Shown here: piece by piece, positions 1 to 6,516 of the stretch
Layout: the number at the start of each line of letters is the position of its first letter
How positions within the stretch are numbered: the stretch's first letter is position 1
Virus record (IMG/VR): IMGVR_UViG_3300042892_005063
Location: 1-64,000 of that record
Length of the DNA: 64,000 nt
Strand: one strand, 5' to 3'
Source of the DNA: a virus
The notes under the pieces: model-generated
Databases searched by the model: none
What the model was told of the DNA's origin: nothing
Seen by the model: the letters and a program-made list of their open reading frames with translations, nothing else
Translations under genes and position numbers: made by a program

Positions 1-69
1 CAGAGGAGATAATATGGGTAATGATTTGGTAGTCAAGCAGAATGAAAAAATCTTCGACCCTGAACGCAA

Positions 70-139
70 AAACCCGCCCGCGCCGGAGGGGCGAGGGCGG
101 GTTTCGCGTCGCCTACGAGGCGTCTTCCGTAAGGAAGAC
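70..139 (+). ncRNA. Hairpin cluster, possible small RNA or terminator
   Basis: Three consecutive stems are visible. The first is a 10-bp perfect stem (70-79 with 95-104). The second is a short stem near 110-122. The third is a 7-bp stem (122-128 with 133-139) closed by a GTAA tetraloop of the GNRA type on the + strand. An open frame starting at 14 after a good ribosome site (AGAGGAG) runs through these hairpins, but its composition looks unlike a protein. The first stem may simply terminate an upstream transcript. No known RNA family was recognised. Confidence 0.35.
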
Positions 140-232
140 AGGGTGAGGAGGAGGGTGCCTCGTCGCGACACCATTAGATTAGTCGTGGCCCGAAAAAACG
201 TCAAGAACTATTTCCACAGGGGGTGAAAAATG

Positions 233-261
233 TTGACTACCGTCACGCACAGGGGCAAAAT
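233..261 (+). promoter_or_regulatory. Sigma-70-like early promoter, leaderless
   Basis: TTGACT (233-238), 17-nt spacer, then CAAAAT (256-261). Only 6 nt separate the -10 box from the ATG at 268, so the transcript should begin at or next to the start codon. The same geometry recurs before at least eleven other genes in this window. Confidence 0.55.
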
Positions 262-267
262 ACCCCC

Positions 268-909
268 ATGGCAAAAATATATGTGACCCGACACGGGCAG
301 TCGATGACGAACATCGACATCGATATTGCACGGCGAGACGCCGGGCATAAAGTCGTTCTGAACACTCGGAACAACATCCTCACCGAGACCGGCATCGAAC
401 AGGCGATTGCTTTCGGCCGCCGCCTCAAGGAAGAAAATGTGGTGATCGACCACATCATCGCGTCCCCCTATGGGCGCACCAAGCAGACCGCCTTCACCAT
501 CGCCTCAGTTCTGGCAACGTGCGTGGACATCACCTACGAGAAAGCCTTCCAGGAAATCGAGTGGGATGTCGGCGGGGCGTTCGACCGTCTGGAGAACTAC
601 CTCCCAGACTTCGATTCCAAGACGCTGCCCTACAACGAACGCCCGATGATCGATCATCGTCGCGGCGCCATCACTTTGGAGAGCCAGGAAGACGTCTTCA
701 ATCGCGTCGTTCCGAAACTCATCACCGTCGCCAAGCGGGCCGCCAAGAAGGACGAGAATATTCTCATCGTCACCCACTTCTTCGTCGTGCGCGCCATCGA
801 AGCCTTTATGGCCACCGGCCATGCTTCGCAGATGGTGGACTTCTCCCCGAAGAACCTTTGCATGAACAGCTATGATGCTGACGATATTTTGGAAAGAATT
901 ACTGCATGA
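268..909 (+). CDS. Histidine phosphatase (phosphoglycerate mutase-like) superfamily protein
   Basis: 213 aa. The N-terminus carries the superfamily signature TRHGQS (about residues 7-12), with the catalytic His in RHG. A second conserved His lies in VTHFF near residue 173, and the substrate-pocket arginine region is SPYGRTKQTA. The fold covers phosphatases and mutases acting on small phosphoesters or phosphoproteins, so the substrate cannot be named. The start at 268 sits 6 nt after a -10 box. The stop overlaps the next start (ATGA), so the downstream 51-aa gene is probably translationally coupled. Confidence 0.85.
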   Translation: MAKIYVTRHGQSMTNIDIDIARRDAGHKVVLNTRNNILTETGIEQAIAFGRRLKEENVVIDHIIASPYGRTKQTAFTIASVLATCVDITYEKAFQEIEWDVGGAFDRLENYLPDFDSKTLPYNERPMIDHRRGAITLESQEDVFNRVVPKLITVAKRAAKKDENILIVTHFFVVRAIEAFMATGHASQMVDFSPKNLCMNSYDADDILERITA

Positions 910-1061
910 CCCCATCTGGTTTCAATGTCTCCGAGGAACATCGCCCCGGACAATTCCGCTCGTTCTACTGGGCGGCCGAACTCTCCGAGGCCGAACAACA
1001 CGCCGAGTGCATCCGCGCCCTATTCCCTGACCGGAATATCGTCGTCACTCCTTCGGAATAG
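906..1061 (+). CDS. Small hypothetical protein, 51 aa
   Basis: Starts MTPSGFNVSEEHRPGQF and ends VVTPSE. The ATG overlaps the stop of the phosphatase gene (ATGA), the usual coupling arrangement in this phage. Its 3' end overlaps the convergent HNH gene by 17 nt. No domain recognised. Confidence 0.6.
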   Translation: MTPSGFNVSEEHRPGQFRSFYWAAELSEAEQHAECIRALFPDRNIVVTPSE

Positions 1062-1401
1062 CTTTCGTCCGTCCCCAGGTTTCGGTTTGCTGGTGGCAGT
1101 TCGGACAGAGGAATCTCACATTTTCTCGGCGATTGTCGCCGTGGATGCCGTTGATATGATCGACGTGTAGCGTGATCGGGCACCCTAGCCACGTCCCATC
1201 GTTCGGACACTTGGCACATTCATAGATAAACCCAGTTTCGATCATTCGGGCCCGGAGCCGGGCACCGTGGGCTTTCGAATTTTCGCAAAAAACTTCGTCA
1301 AGCGTCAGGGCGTTTTTGCTCGCATACGCGGCAATACTCGGGTGTTGGGCGGCGGTCTGGCCCTTGTTCCATAGCTGGCCAGTGAAATGAGACGTGTCCA
1401 C
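1045..1401 (-). CDS. HNH endonuclease
   Basis: 118 aa from a GTG start. The C-terminal half is a classic HNH/zinc module: CAKC, then HVDHING, then ENVRFLCPNCH. The first His-Asp-His part and the Asn/His positions of a beta-beta-alpha metal site are present. The N-terminal part mentioning tryptophan, threonine and lysine-rich turns resembles the DNA-binding segment of phage HNH proteins. It lies in an operon after TyrRS and a 51-aa gene. It is likely a freestanding homing endonuclease or a packaging-associated HNH; the former fits its position among early genes. Confidence 0.85.
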   Translation of the reverse strand: MDTSHFTGQLWNKGQTAAQHPSIAAYASKNALTLDEVFCENSKAHGARLRARMIETGFIYECAKCPNDGTWLGCPITLHVDHINGIHGDNRRENVRFLCPNCHQQTETWGRTKAIPKE

Positions 1402-1402
1402 T

Positions 1403-1558
1403 TCATAGTGACGGCAGAGGGTGCGCGTAACAATAGGCGTCGGCCATCCGGCCAGCCAAAAGGGCGTGCACGTAGCTTCCTGGCGTCAGACCCCACAGAA
1501 CATAGCAGATGAACGAATCCCAACAGGTCGCGTCGATCTCGAAACTCTGATCAGGCAT
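1403..1558 (-). CDS. Small hypothetical protein, 51 aa
   Basis: Begins MPDQSFEIDATCWDSF, rich in aromatic and Cys residues. Its ATG overlaps the last codons of the TyrRS gene by 8 nt, and its stop abuts the GTG of the HNH gene, so it is an internal member of the operon TyrRS - this gene - HNH. No domain recognised. Confidence 0.6.
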   Translation of the reverse strand: MPDQSFEIDATCWDSFICYVLWGLTPGSYVHALLAGRMADAYCYAHPLPSL

Positions 1559-2819
1559 CCCATTCGACCACGACAAAGGATTTCTTCCCCACGGCCAAAA
1601 CTGCGGTTCGACCGTCTTCGCGCTTGAACGAGCCACCCATCAGGACACGGACATCATCGACCGCGTCGCCGTTGATGCGCACACCCCGGTTGGCCGCCAT
1701 GCGGTCGGCGTCCTTGCGGGATTTTACCAGCCCGGTCTCGACCAGAACGTCGGCCACCGTCTTGGTCGCCATGTCGGCGATCACCACGGAGTGGACCGGG
1801 ATGTTGGTATCATCGACCAGATCACCATTGAGGAACCCCTTGGCGATCTTCTCCATGGCGTGCGCGACTTCGCGACCATGCACGAAGGCAGTCACCTCGG
1901 TGGCCAGCACCGTTTTGGCGACATTGATGCCGCCGTCCATCAGATCGTCGATCATGTGGAGTTCCAGCAGGGTGAAGAGCTTGAGGAACTCCTCGACCTT
2001 CTCGTCCTCGACGTTGCGCCAGAACTGCCAGAAATCGAACGGCGCGGTCATGTCGGGGTCGAGCCAGATCGCGCCTCCCGCCGTCTTGCCCATTTTCTCG
2101 CCCGCCGTATTGGTCATCAGCGGCGTGGTGAGCCCGTAGGCCGCACGCCCGGTCTTGCGACGGATGAGATCGACGCCATTGACGATGTTGCCCCACTGAT
2201 CGGAGCCGCCGATCTGAAGGATGCATTCCGGGCCGGGCATCGCGGACGAGAATTTCTGCGTGGCCTCGTTGAGGAACAGGAAATCCCCTGCCTGCATGAC
2301 CATGTAGTTGAATTCGAGGAAGGTCATCGGCTCCTGGCGGGCCAGACGGGTCTTCACCGAATCCAACGCCAGCATCTTGTTGATGGTGAAGTGGCGGCCG
2401 AGGTCAGACAGGACGTCGAGGAAGCTCTTGTGCCGCCAGAAATCTTCGTTGTTGACCGCGTAGACATGGCCGATCAAGCGGTCGAACACCTTCTGGATGC
2501 CGACCCGGTTGATCTCGATCTCTTCGGGGGTCAAGGTCGGGCGCAGGGCGGACTTGCCCGTTGGGTCACCGATGCGGGTCGTCGCGCCACCGAAGACCAC
2601 GATGGGGTTGTGGCCCTGCTCCTTGACGTGGTGGAGGGCCATGATCTGAATGAGGGAGCCGACGTGCAGGCTGGGAGCCGTCAGGTCAAAGCCAATGTAG
2701 ACCGAGGCCGGGCCATCGGGATGGCGGCGCACGAGGCGGTCGTCGAGGGCCCACTCGTCCGTGACTTGCTTGATGAAGCCGCGTTCGCGGAGCGTGATCA
2801 TGAGGGCTGACGTGAGCAT
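1551..2819 (-). CDS. tyrS: Tyrosyl-tRNA synthetase, apparently complete
   Basis: 422 aa from ATG 2819; an inner ATG at 2801 would give 416 aa, close to bacterial TyrRS. Class I signatures are intact. The HIGH motif is HVGS in LTAPSLHVGSLIQ. The tyrosine-binding region includes GGSDQWGN. KMSKS appears as KMGKT. The C-terminal S4-like RNA-binding domain ends the protein (SRKDADRMAANRGVRING). It charges tRNA-Tyr with tyrosine. No tRNA-Tyr gene is seen in the window, so it may supplement or replace the host enzyme. A TTGACG/TATCGT promoter lies 6 nt before ATG 2819, favouring that start and a leaderless mRNA. Confidence 0.95.
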   Translation of the reverse strand: MLTSALMITLRERGFIKQVTDEWALDDRLVRRHPDGPASVYIGFDLTAPSLHVGSLIQIMALHHVKEQGHNPIVVFGGATTRIGDPTGKSALRPTLTPEEIEINRVGIQKVFDRLIGHVYAVNNEDFWRHKSFLDVLSDLGRHFTINKMLALDSVKTRLARQEPMTFLEFNYMVMQAGDFLFLNEATQKFSSAMPGPECILQIGGSDQWGNIVNGVDLIRRKTGRAAYGLTTPLMTNTAGEKMGKTAGGAIWLDPDMTAPFDFWQFWRNVEDEKVEEFLKLFTLLELHMIDDLMDGGINVAKTVLATEVTAFVHGREVAHAMEKIAKGFLNGDLVDDTNIPVHSVVIADMATKTVADVLVETGLVKSRKDADRMAANRGVRINGDAVDDVRVLMGGSFKREDGRTAVLAVGKKSFVVVEWDA

Positions 2820-2825
2820 CCCGTC

Positions 2826-2853
2826 ACGATAGGGCAAAGGACTTTTTCGTCAA
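2826..2853 (-). promoter_or_regulatory. Early promoter of tyrS, leaderless
   Basis: On the minus strand, TTGACG (2853-2848), 16-nt spacer, TATCGT (2831-2826), then 6 nt to the ATG at 2819. Confidence 0.6.
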
Positions 2854-2861
2854 CCAAATAA

Positions 2862-3656
2862 TCAGAACGGGTAAGGGGCGTCGGGGTCAGGCGGTATATA
2901 GGCGGGCTTGGGTGGTGCGACCCAGGTCTTGCGGCCCGACACGTAGTCGGTCTCTTCGGGACCGTCGCCCCAGTCGTCCATCTCGGCTCGCATCAGCCGG
3001 TCATGAATTTGGTAGGGCGTTTCGCCAGCCCAGAAGGGGTCTGCGAAAACGAGCGTGCCGTCCTCGCGCTTCATGATGTTGGCGACGTGAAGATCGAGCG
3101 ATGCTTCAATCGGCGCCCCATTAAGATGGTCCCAGAAAAACTGGCAGAGGTCGCCTAGCTCGGGTTCCTCTTCCCAGATGGACTTGTATTCAGCGAGGGC
3201 TCTCTCTGAACCAACGTTGTCATAATACTTCAGATAGGCGGCTTCCTTGTCAGGGAAACCGATGATGTTCACCATGTCACGGCTGGCTTCGAGGTGGCGT
3301 CCCACTGGAAACTTCAAGCCACGCGCCGGGGTCCACGGCAGGAGGCGTTCCATCTTGACCACGCTGACGTAGTTGTTGTCGCGATGGCGGCGCCAGAAAG
3401 GAATTTTCTCCTTCACGGGGGCAAGGAAGCGAGGGAGGTGAGGGCTCGGGTTAGCGGTCGCCCACTTGACGAAGTCCGTGTAGGGGCCGTCCCAGGAGAA
3501 GAACTTGTAGACGTAGTTCCAGCGAGGATGGCCGATCACGGTCGCGTATTTGCCCGCGCCCATGAACTCCCCGCCAGCGGCATAGAAATCCTTGAGCCAG
3601 TCAAAGAGGTCTCTCTCAGCGTAGCGGCGGGTTCCGGTGAGTTCGTCTAGGCGCAT
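2862..3656 (-). CDS. Protein kinase/aminoglycoside phosphotransferase-fold protein
   Basis: 264 aa. The N-terminal segment GAGKYATVIGHP followed by VYKFF resembles a glycine-rich loop and an ATP-binding lysine. The later segment SLDLHVANIMKR followed by LVFADPF resembles the catalytic loop (D...N) and the metal-binding D of APH-like kinases. The C-terminus is proline-rich (IPPDPDAPYPF). Target unknown. A TAAATA late box ends 4 nt before the ATG, so it is probably a late, leaderless gene. Kinase fold is inferred from motif order only. Confidence 0.6.
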   Translation of the reverse strand: MRLDELTGTRRYAERDLFDWLKDFYAAGGEFMGAGKYATVIGHPRWNYVYKFFSWDGPYTDFVKWATANPSPHLPRFLAPVKEKIPFWRRHRDNNYVSVVKMERLLPWTPARGLKFPVGRHLEASRDMVNIIGFPDKEAAYLKYYDNVGSERALAEYKSIWEEEPELGDLCQFFWDHLNGAPIEASLDLHVANIMKREDGTLVFADPFWAGETPYQIHDRLMRAEMDDWGDGPEETDYVSGRKTWVAPPKPAYIPPDPDAPYPF

Positions 3657-3660
3657 GCCT

Positions 3661-3683
3661 TATTTAGAGTAGAAGAATAAATA
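3661..3683. promoter_or_regulatory. Divergent T4-like late promoters
   Basis: TAAATA on the minus strand (3666-3661), 4 nt before the kinase-like start at 3656, and TAAATA on the plus strand (3678-3683), upstream of the membrane protein at 3713. T4 late promoters use TATAAATA read by gp55/gp33; the matching sigma factor is not in this window. Confidence 0.6.
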
Positions 3684-3712
3684 ACAACACAATACCAGCC
3701 GGGAAACTGCAA

Positions 3713-4366
3713 ATGAAATCAATGAGAAATCTGATGGAGTGTGTTGAATACTCGACCTTCACCCCAGAAGACGAGAGAGTGTTTCTCAAAGAAGCCGCTG
3801 ACCCGGACTTTGCTAAAAAATTCACCAACTCTTCAATAAGGGTTATGCAGGGTCTCCTGAGCTACTGGCGGAAAAATGACCCCCAGGCTGATGCCAAGAT
3901 AGATGCCAAGGCGGAAGCGGCGATTCAAGACGCAACGACCAAAATGCGAAAGCTGAAAATGCCCGAGGACAAGATCACGGCGGCTATTGAGCAGTTCAAT
4001 GCTATCCGGGCAAAGCCTGCTGCGGTAAACGAAAGCTTTGAAGCGGTTGCCGGGGTACTGATCATAGGCGTTTGTTTTGTTGTGAGTTCCTTCGTACTAT
4101 CGATATTGACCACCATAGTGTCAGAACCTTTCTACATGGTAGATGATCTTTTGACGATTTGTGGAGTTGACTTCCCGATTTTCCGTTGGGTTGGGCAGGC
4201 GTCACGTTTCATCTTCAACAAGCCCCTAGAATTTTTGCAAATGTTGATCCAGTTCCCTTACGGTGGGTTCAACGTCAAGTCGTGGAATGAATGGGACACG
4301 GGTTCTGCGCTTTTGGGACGCAACGACAAAGTAATTAGCGGAACCGTTGATCGGTATCACGGATAA
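3713..4366 (+). CDS. Membrane protein of unknown function
   Basis: 217 aa (ATG at 3713; an inner ATG at 3725 is possible). Residues about 30-105 are charged and helical. One strong hydrophobic segment (VAGVLIIGVCFVVSSFVLSI, about 112-131) is followed by an amphipathic region with further hydrophobic stretches (FIFNKPLEFLQMLIQF). Base composition is less GC-rich than its neighbours. A late TAAATA box lies 30 nt upstream. No family recognised. Confidence 0.6.
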   Translation: MKSMRNLMECVEYSTFTPEDERVFLKEAADPDFAKKFTNSSIRVMQGLLSYWRKNDPQADAKIDAKAEAAIQDATTKMRKLKMPEDKITAAIEQFNAIRAKPAAVNESFEAVAGVLIIGVCFVVSSFVLSILTTIVSEPFYMVDDLLTICGVDFPIFRWVGQASRFIFNKPLEFLQMLIQFPYGGFNVKSWNEWDTGSALLGRNDKVISGTVDRYHG

Positions 4367-4374
4367 CCACCATG

Positions 4375-4653
4375 CTAGAGCGCGAGTTCGTTCACACGGC
4401 GAACGAGATCATCGTGCTGAGCTTGCAGGGTTTCGTCCTGCCAGCCCTTGTAGCAACCGCTTGTCCACGTCGAGTGGACTCGGATGGGGCGCAGGCCTTG
4501 AGCCATCAGGACGGCGGCTCCGTAAAGGAGCGCAGAGTCCGGCCCGTTGAAGCGGTCGCCGGGGGCGTCGAACTCGGGGTCGTAGTCGCCCGCCGTTTTG
4601 GCATGGCGTTCCAGGAAATCCATGACCTCCTCGGAGAGAGCGGACATGTCCAT
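4375..4653 (-). CDS. Hypothetical protein, 92 aa
   Basis: Begins MDMSALSEEVMDFLERH. The ATG overlaps the terminase C-half stop by one base, so it is the last gene of that operon. No domain recognised. Confidence 0.65.
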   Translation of the reverse strand: MDMSALSEEVMDFLERHAKTAGDYDPEFDAPGDRFNGPDSALLYGAAVLMAQGLRPIRVHSTWTSGCYKGWQDETLQAQHDDLVRRVNELAL

Positions 4654-5765
4654 CAGAATAGCACCGGCATGGGTTCACCCTCGTAGATTTCTTCGTCACC
4701 GATGTATTCTTTGAGGTCACCGGTATCGTTGCTCCACCCCAGGACGACCTCTAGCATGCGGACGACAAGAAGAGTAGCAGAAACTAGATCGTCGTGTTCA
4801 CCCGGTTTGGCGCCGAAGCTGTTCTCGGTGCTGACGAAGTTCTTCAACTCAGTCAGGAGTTGCAATGAGTTGATGATGGCACGGTCTGATTCCACGAGCG
4901 ACTTCAAGCGGGCGCACGCTGACATCTTTTTGGAATTGTTGGTGTTGAAACCCTTGCGGAAGCGACGCACCTGACCCTTTTTCTTTTTCTCAGAAATGAA
5001 CATGCCGGGGAAGCGTTCTTCACCAGTGTCTTCGATGACCTGGAGGACGGCCTCGCCGAGCCCATTGTTCTCGACAGTCCAGAAGATTTCCGGTTCGCCG
5101 TGCTGATCTGGGTTGTCCCGCAGGGTCCCGTCGAGGAAGATCAGAATCTGCATCAGGACGCGGACTTGGTTACGGGTCGTGGATTCGTTGTGCTGCCACT
5201 CGCCGACTTGAATCATCTCCGGGAGTTGGAAAATCTGGATGGCGGCGTAGTCGCGACCAACACCGTGACTGGGGTCAAGAGCCACCACGTAGGTCTTGTT
5301 CGGCTCCAGGCTCTCAACATACCAGCGGGCCCGGCCGGTGTAGAAAGTCGGGTTGACGACGTGGTGGGTCATCGCCGCGAGTTTCATAGGCGCGATCAGG
5401 GTTTCGTCGTCGGTAACGAAGTTGCAGTTATGCGATACCAAACCGTTAGTTGTATAGAGGTGTCCACCATCGACTTCGACGAGGTCGAACACTGGCTGGA
5501 GCTTGCCGGTCTCTTTCTTCTTCGTGATAGCGACTGCGGTGCCATCTCCGCAGAGAACAGCATCTCCCTTGGACAGGTCTGCAATAGTTTTGACCCCGGT
5601 TGAGGTCAGGAGTTTGTGGTTTAGTGTGCACTCAAGTTTCTTGCCATTGGCGAACTCAAGAGCCCAAATAGGGAAATCACCCATGTGAGCAACGCCCGAG
5701 AAACCCATCAGGCCGTTCGGGGTCATTACTTTTAGTCCGAGTGAGTTATGCGCGTAGTCTCTCAT
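4653..5765 (-). CDS. terL: Terminase large subunit, C-terminal half preceded by C-intein (split intein)
   Basis: 370 aa from ATG 5765 (GTG 5798 is an alternative). Residues 1-113 are the C-part of an intein: block B (CTLNHKLLT), block F (VFDLVEV) and the C-terminal SHN followed by Cys+1. From CNFVTDD onward (257 aa) it is the terminase nuclease domain, with ALDPSHGVGRDYAA (RNase H-fold metal aspartate) and HDDLVSATLL. The partner N-half ends at 6517. Trans-splicing of the two proteins would restore about 529 aa of TerL, the packaging motor that translocates DNA into the prohead. A TAAATA box ends 5 nt before ATG 5765. Confidence 0.9.
   Translation of the reverse strand: MRDYAHNSLGLKVMTPNGLMGFSGVAHMGDFPIWALEFANGKKLECTLNHKLLTSTGVKTIADLSKGDAVLCGDGTAVAITKKKETGKLQPVFDLVEVDGGHLYTTNGLVSHNCNFVTDDETLIAPMKLAAMTHHVVNPTFYTGRARWYVESLEPNKTYVVALDPSHGVGRDYAAIQIFQLPEMIQVGEWQHNESTTRNQVRVLMQILIFLDGTLRDNPDQHGEPEIFWTVENNGLGEAVLQVIEDTGEERFPGMFISEKKKKGQVRRFRKGFNTNNSKKMSACARLKSLVESDRAIINSLQLLTELKNFVSTENSFGAKPGEHDDLVSATLLVVRMLEVVLGWSNDTGDLKEYIGDEEIYEGEPMPVLF
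5427..5765 (-). other. C-terminal fragment of split intein (IntC, about 113 aa)
   Basis: Contains blocks B, F and G of a Hint fold but no block A; block A is on the separate N-half gene. The last residue is Asn (5427-5429), preceded by His and followed by Cys as the first C-extein residue. No endonuclease domain fits in this length. The split lies between blocks A and B. This matches the 'atypically split' TerL inteins known from metagenomes (AceL-TerL type, established knowledge). Confidence 0.88.
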
Positions 5766-5770
5766 GCGAA

Positions 5771-5795
5771 TATTTAGGCTTTCGAATCCTAAATA
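5771..5795. promoter_or_regulatory. Divergent TAAATA boxes between IntC gene and next gene
   Basis: Minus-strand TAAATA at 5776-5771, 5 nt before ATG 5765; plus-strand TAAATA at 5790-5795, 8 nt before ATG 5804. The intergenic space has no clear ribosome-binding site on either strand. Confidence 0.5.
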
Positions 5796-5803
5796 CACCT
5801 AGC

Positions 5804-6088
5804 ATGCGTGATCACATCCATCTCATCGAAGGCCTGTTTGGCATCACGGACCCCTCAATCCTGGTTGTGGAAGAGGTTGAGACCTCCAACCGCATCGAGA
5901 TCACCGAAGGCGTAGACGACTTCACCGCGCGCTGGGATGATCTGCCGTCCAAAAAAGACCTCGGATACCTGTTCGAGAGCATCAAGGAACGCCCCGACGT
6001 CGAGGCCTACTATCTGAACCGGATGGTCTTCCTGACCAAGCGTCAGGCCCTCGTGGCAATCAACAGCCTAGCCCGCGACGCAGTCTAG
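5804..6088 (+). CDS. Hypothetical protein in the terL gap, 94 aa
   Basis: Begins MRDHIHLIEGLFGITD. It lies between the two terminase halves on the opposite strand and ends 4 nt into the convergent gene at 6085. No nuclease motif is visible, so I cannot call it the remnant of a homing gene. Upstream TAAATA box at 5790. Confidence 0.6.
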   Translation: MRDHIHLIEGLFGITDPSILVVEEVETSNRIEITEGVDDFTARWDDLPSKKDLGYLFESIKERPDVEAYYLNRMVFLTKRQALVAINSLARDAV

Positions 6089-6501
6089 ATTTCGCCCTCG
6101 ACGTCTATGATCGTCGGGCTCAGCGGGACCATGTAGGGGAGCGTGATTTCCTCCTCGCTTTCGGAGTTGAAATACATCTCGCCAATCGAATCTCGGAACG
6201 CATATTTCTGCGTGTCATAGATACGACCGTCGCGGCGTTCGATCTGTAGGGCGCGGCGATGAACCTCGATAGTGCCAACCTGATACCACTGGTCCGGGTG
6301 ATCACATACCTCCGTCAGCGGTTTGCAATGCCATAGGCGCAGGAGGACATCATCGGTGAACTTGTTGGTCATGATAGCGTAGAGGCCCTTGAAGGCGTCC
6401 TCAACACCAACAAGGTCTTCCCGGTCGTTCATGCCGATCAACCGCACCTCGGCGATCTTTCTGTCGATGTATTGCTGCTCTGGCGCCCGCTTCCTGGTCA
6501 T
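6085..6501 (-). CDS. Hypothetical protein in the terL gap, 138 aa
   Basis: Begins MTRKRAPEQQYIDRK. Same strand as both terminase halves and located directly after the N-half stop (16 nt). The protein is charged with no transmembrane segment. In other phages with fractured terL genes this position can hold a homing endonuclease, but no catalytic motif is recognisable here. Confidence 0.65.
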   Translation of the reverse strand: MTRKRAPEQQYIDRKIAEVRLIGMNDREDLVGVEDAFKGLYAIMTNKFTDDVLLRLWHCKPLTEVCDHPDQWYQVGTIEVHRRALQIERRDGRIYDTQKYAFRDSIGEMYFNSESEEEITLPYMVPLSPTIIDVEGEI

Positions 6502-6516
6502 TCGACCATTATAGCA

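Noticed and set aside
14-226. 70-aa ORF beginning MGNDLVVKQNEK after a good ribosome site
   Set aside because: After about 20 codons it runs through three stable hairpins and becomes Arg-rich without normal composition; the hairpins explain the sequence better.
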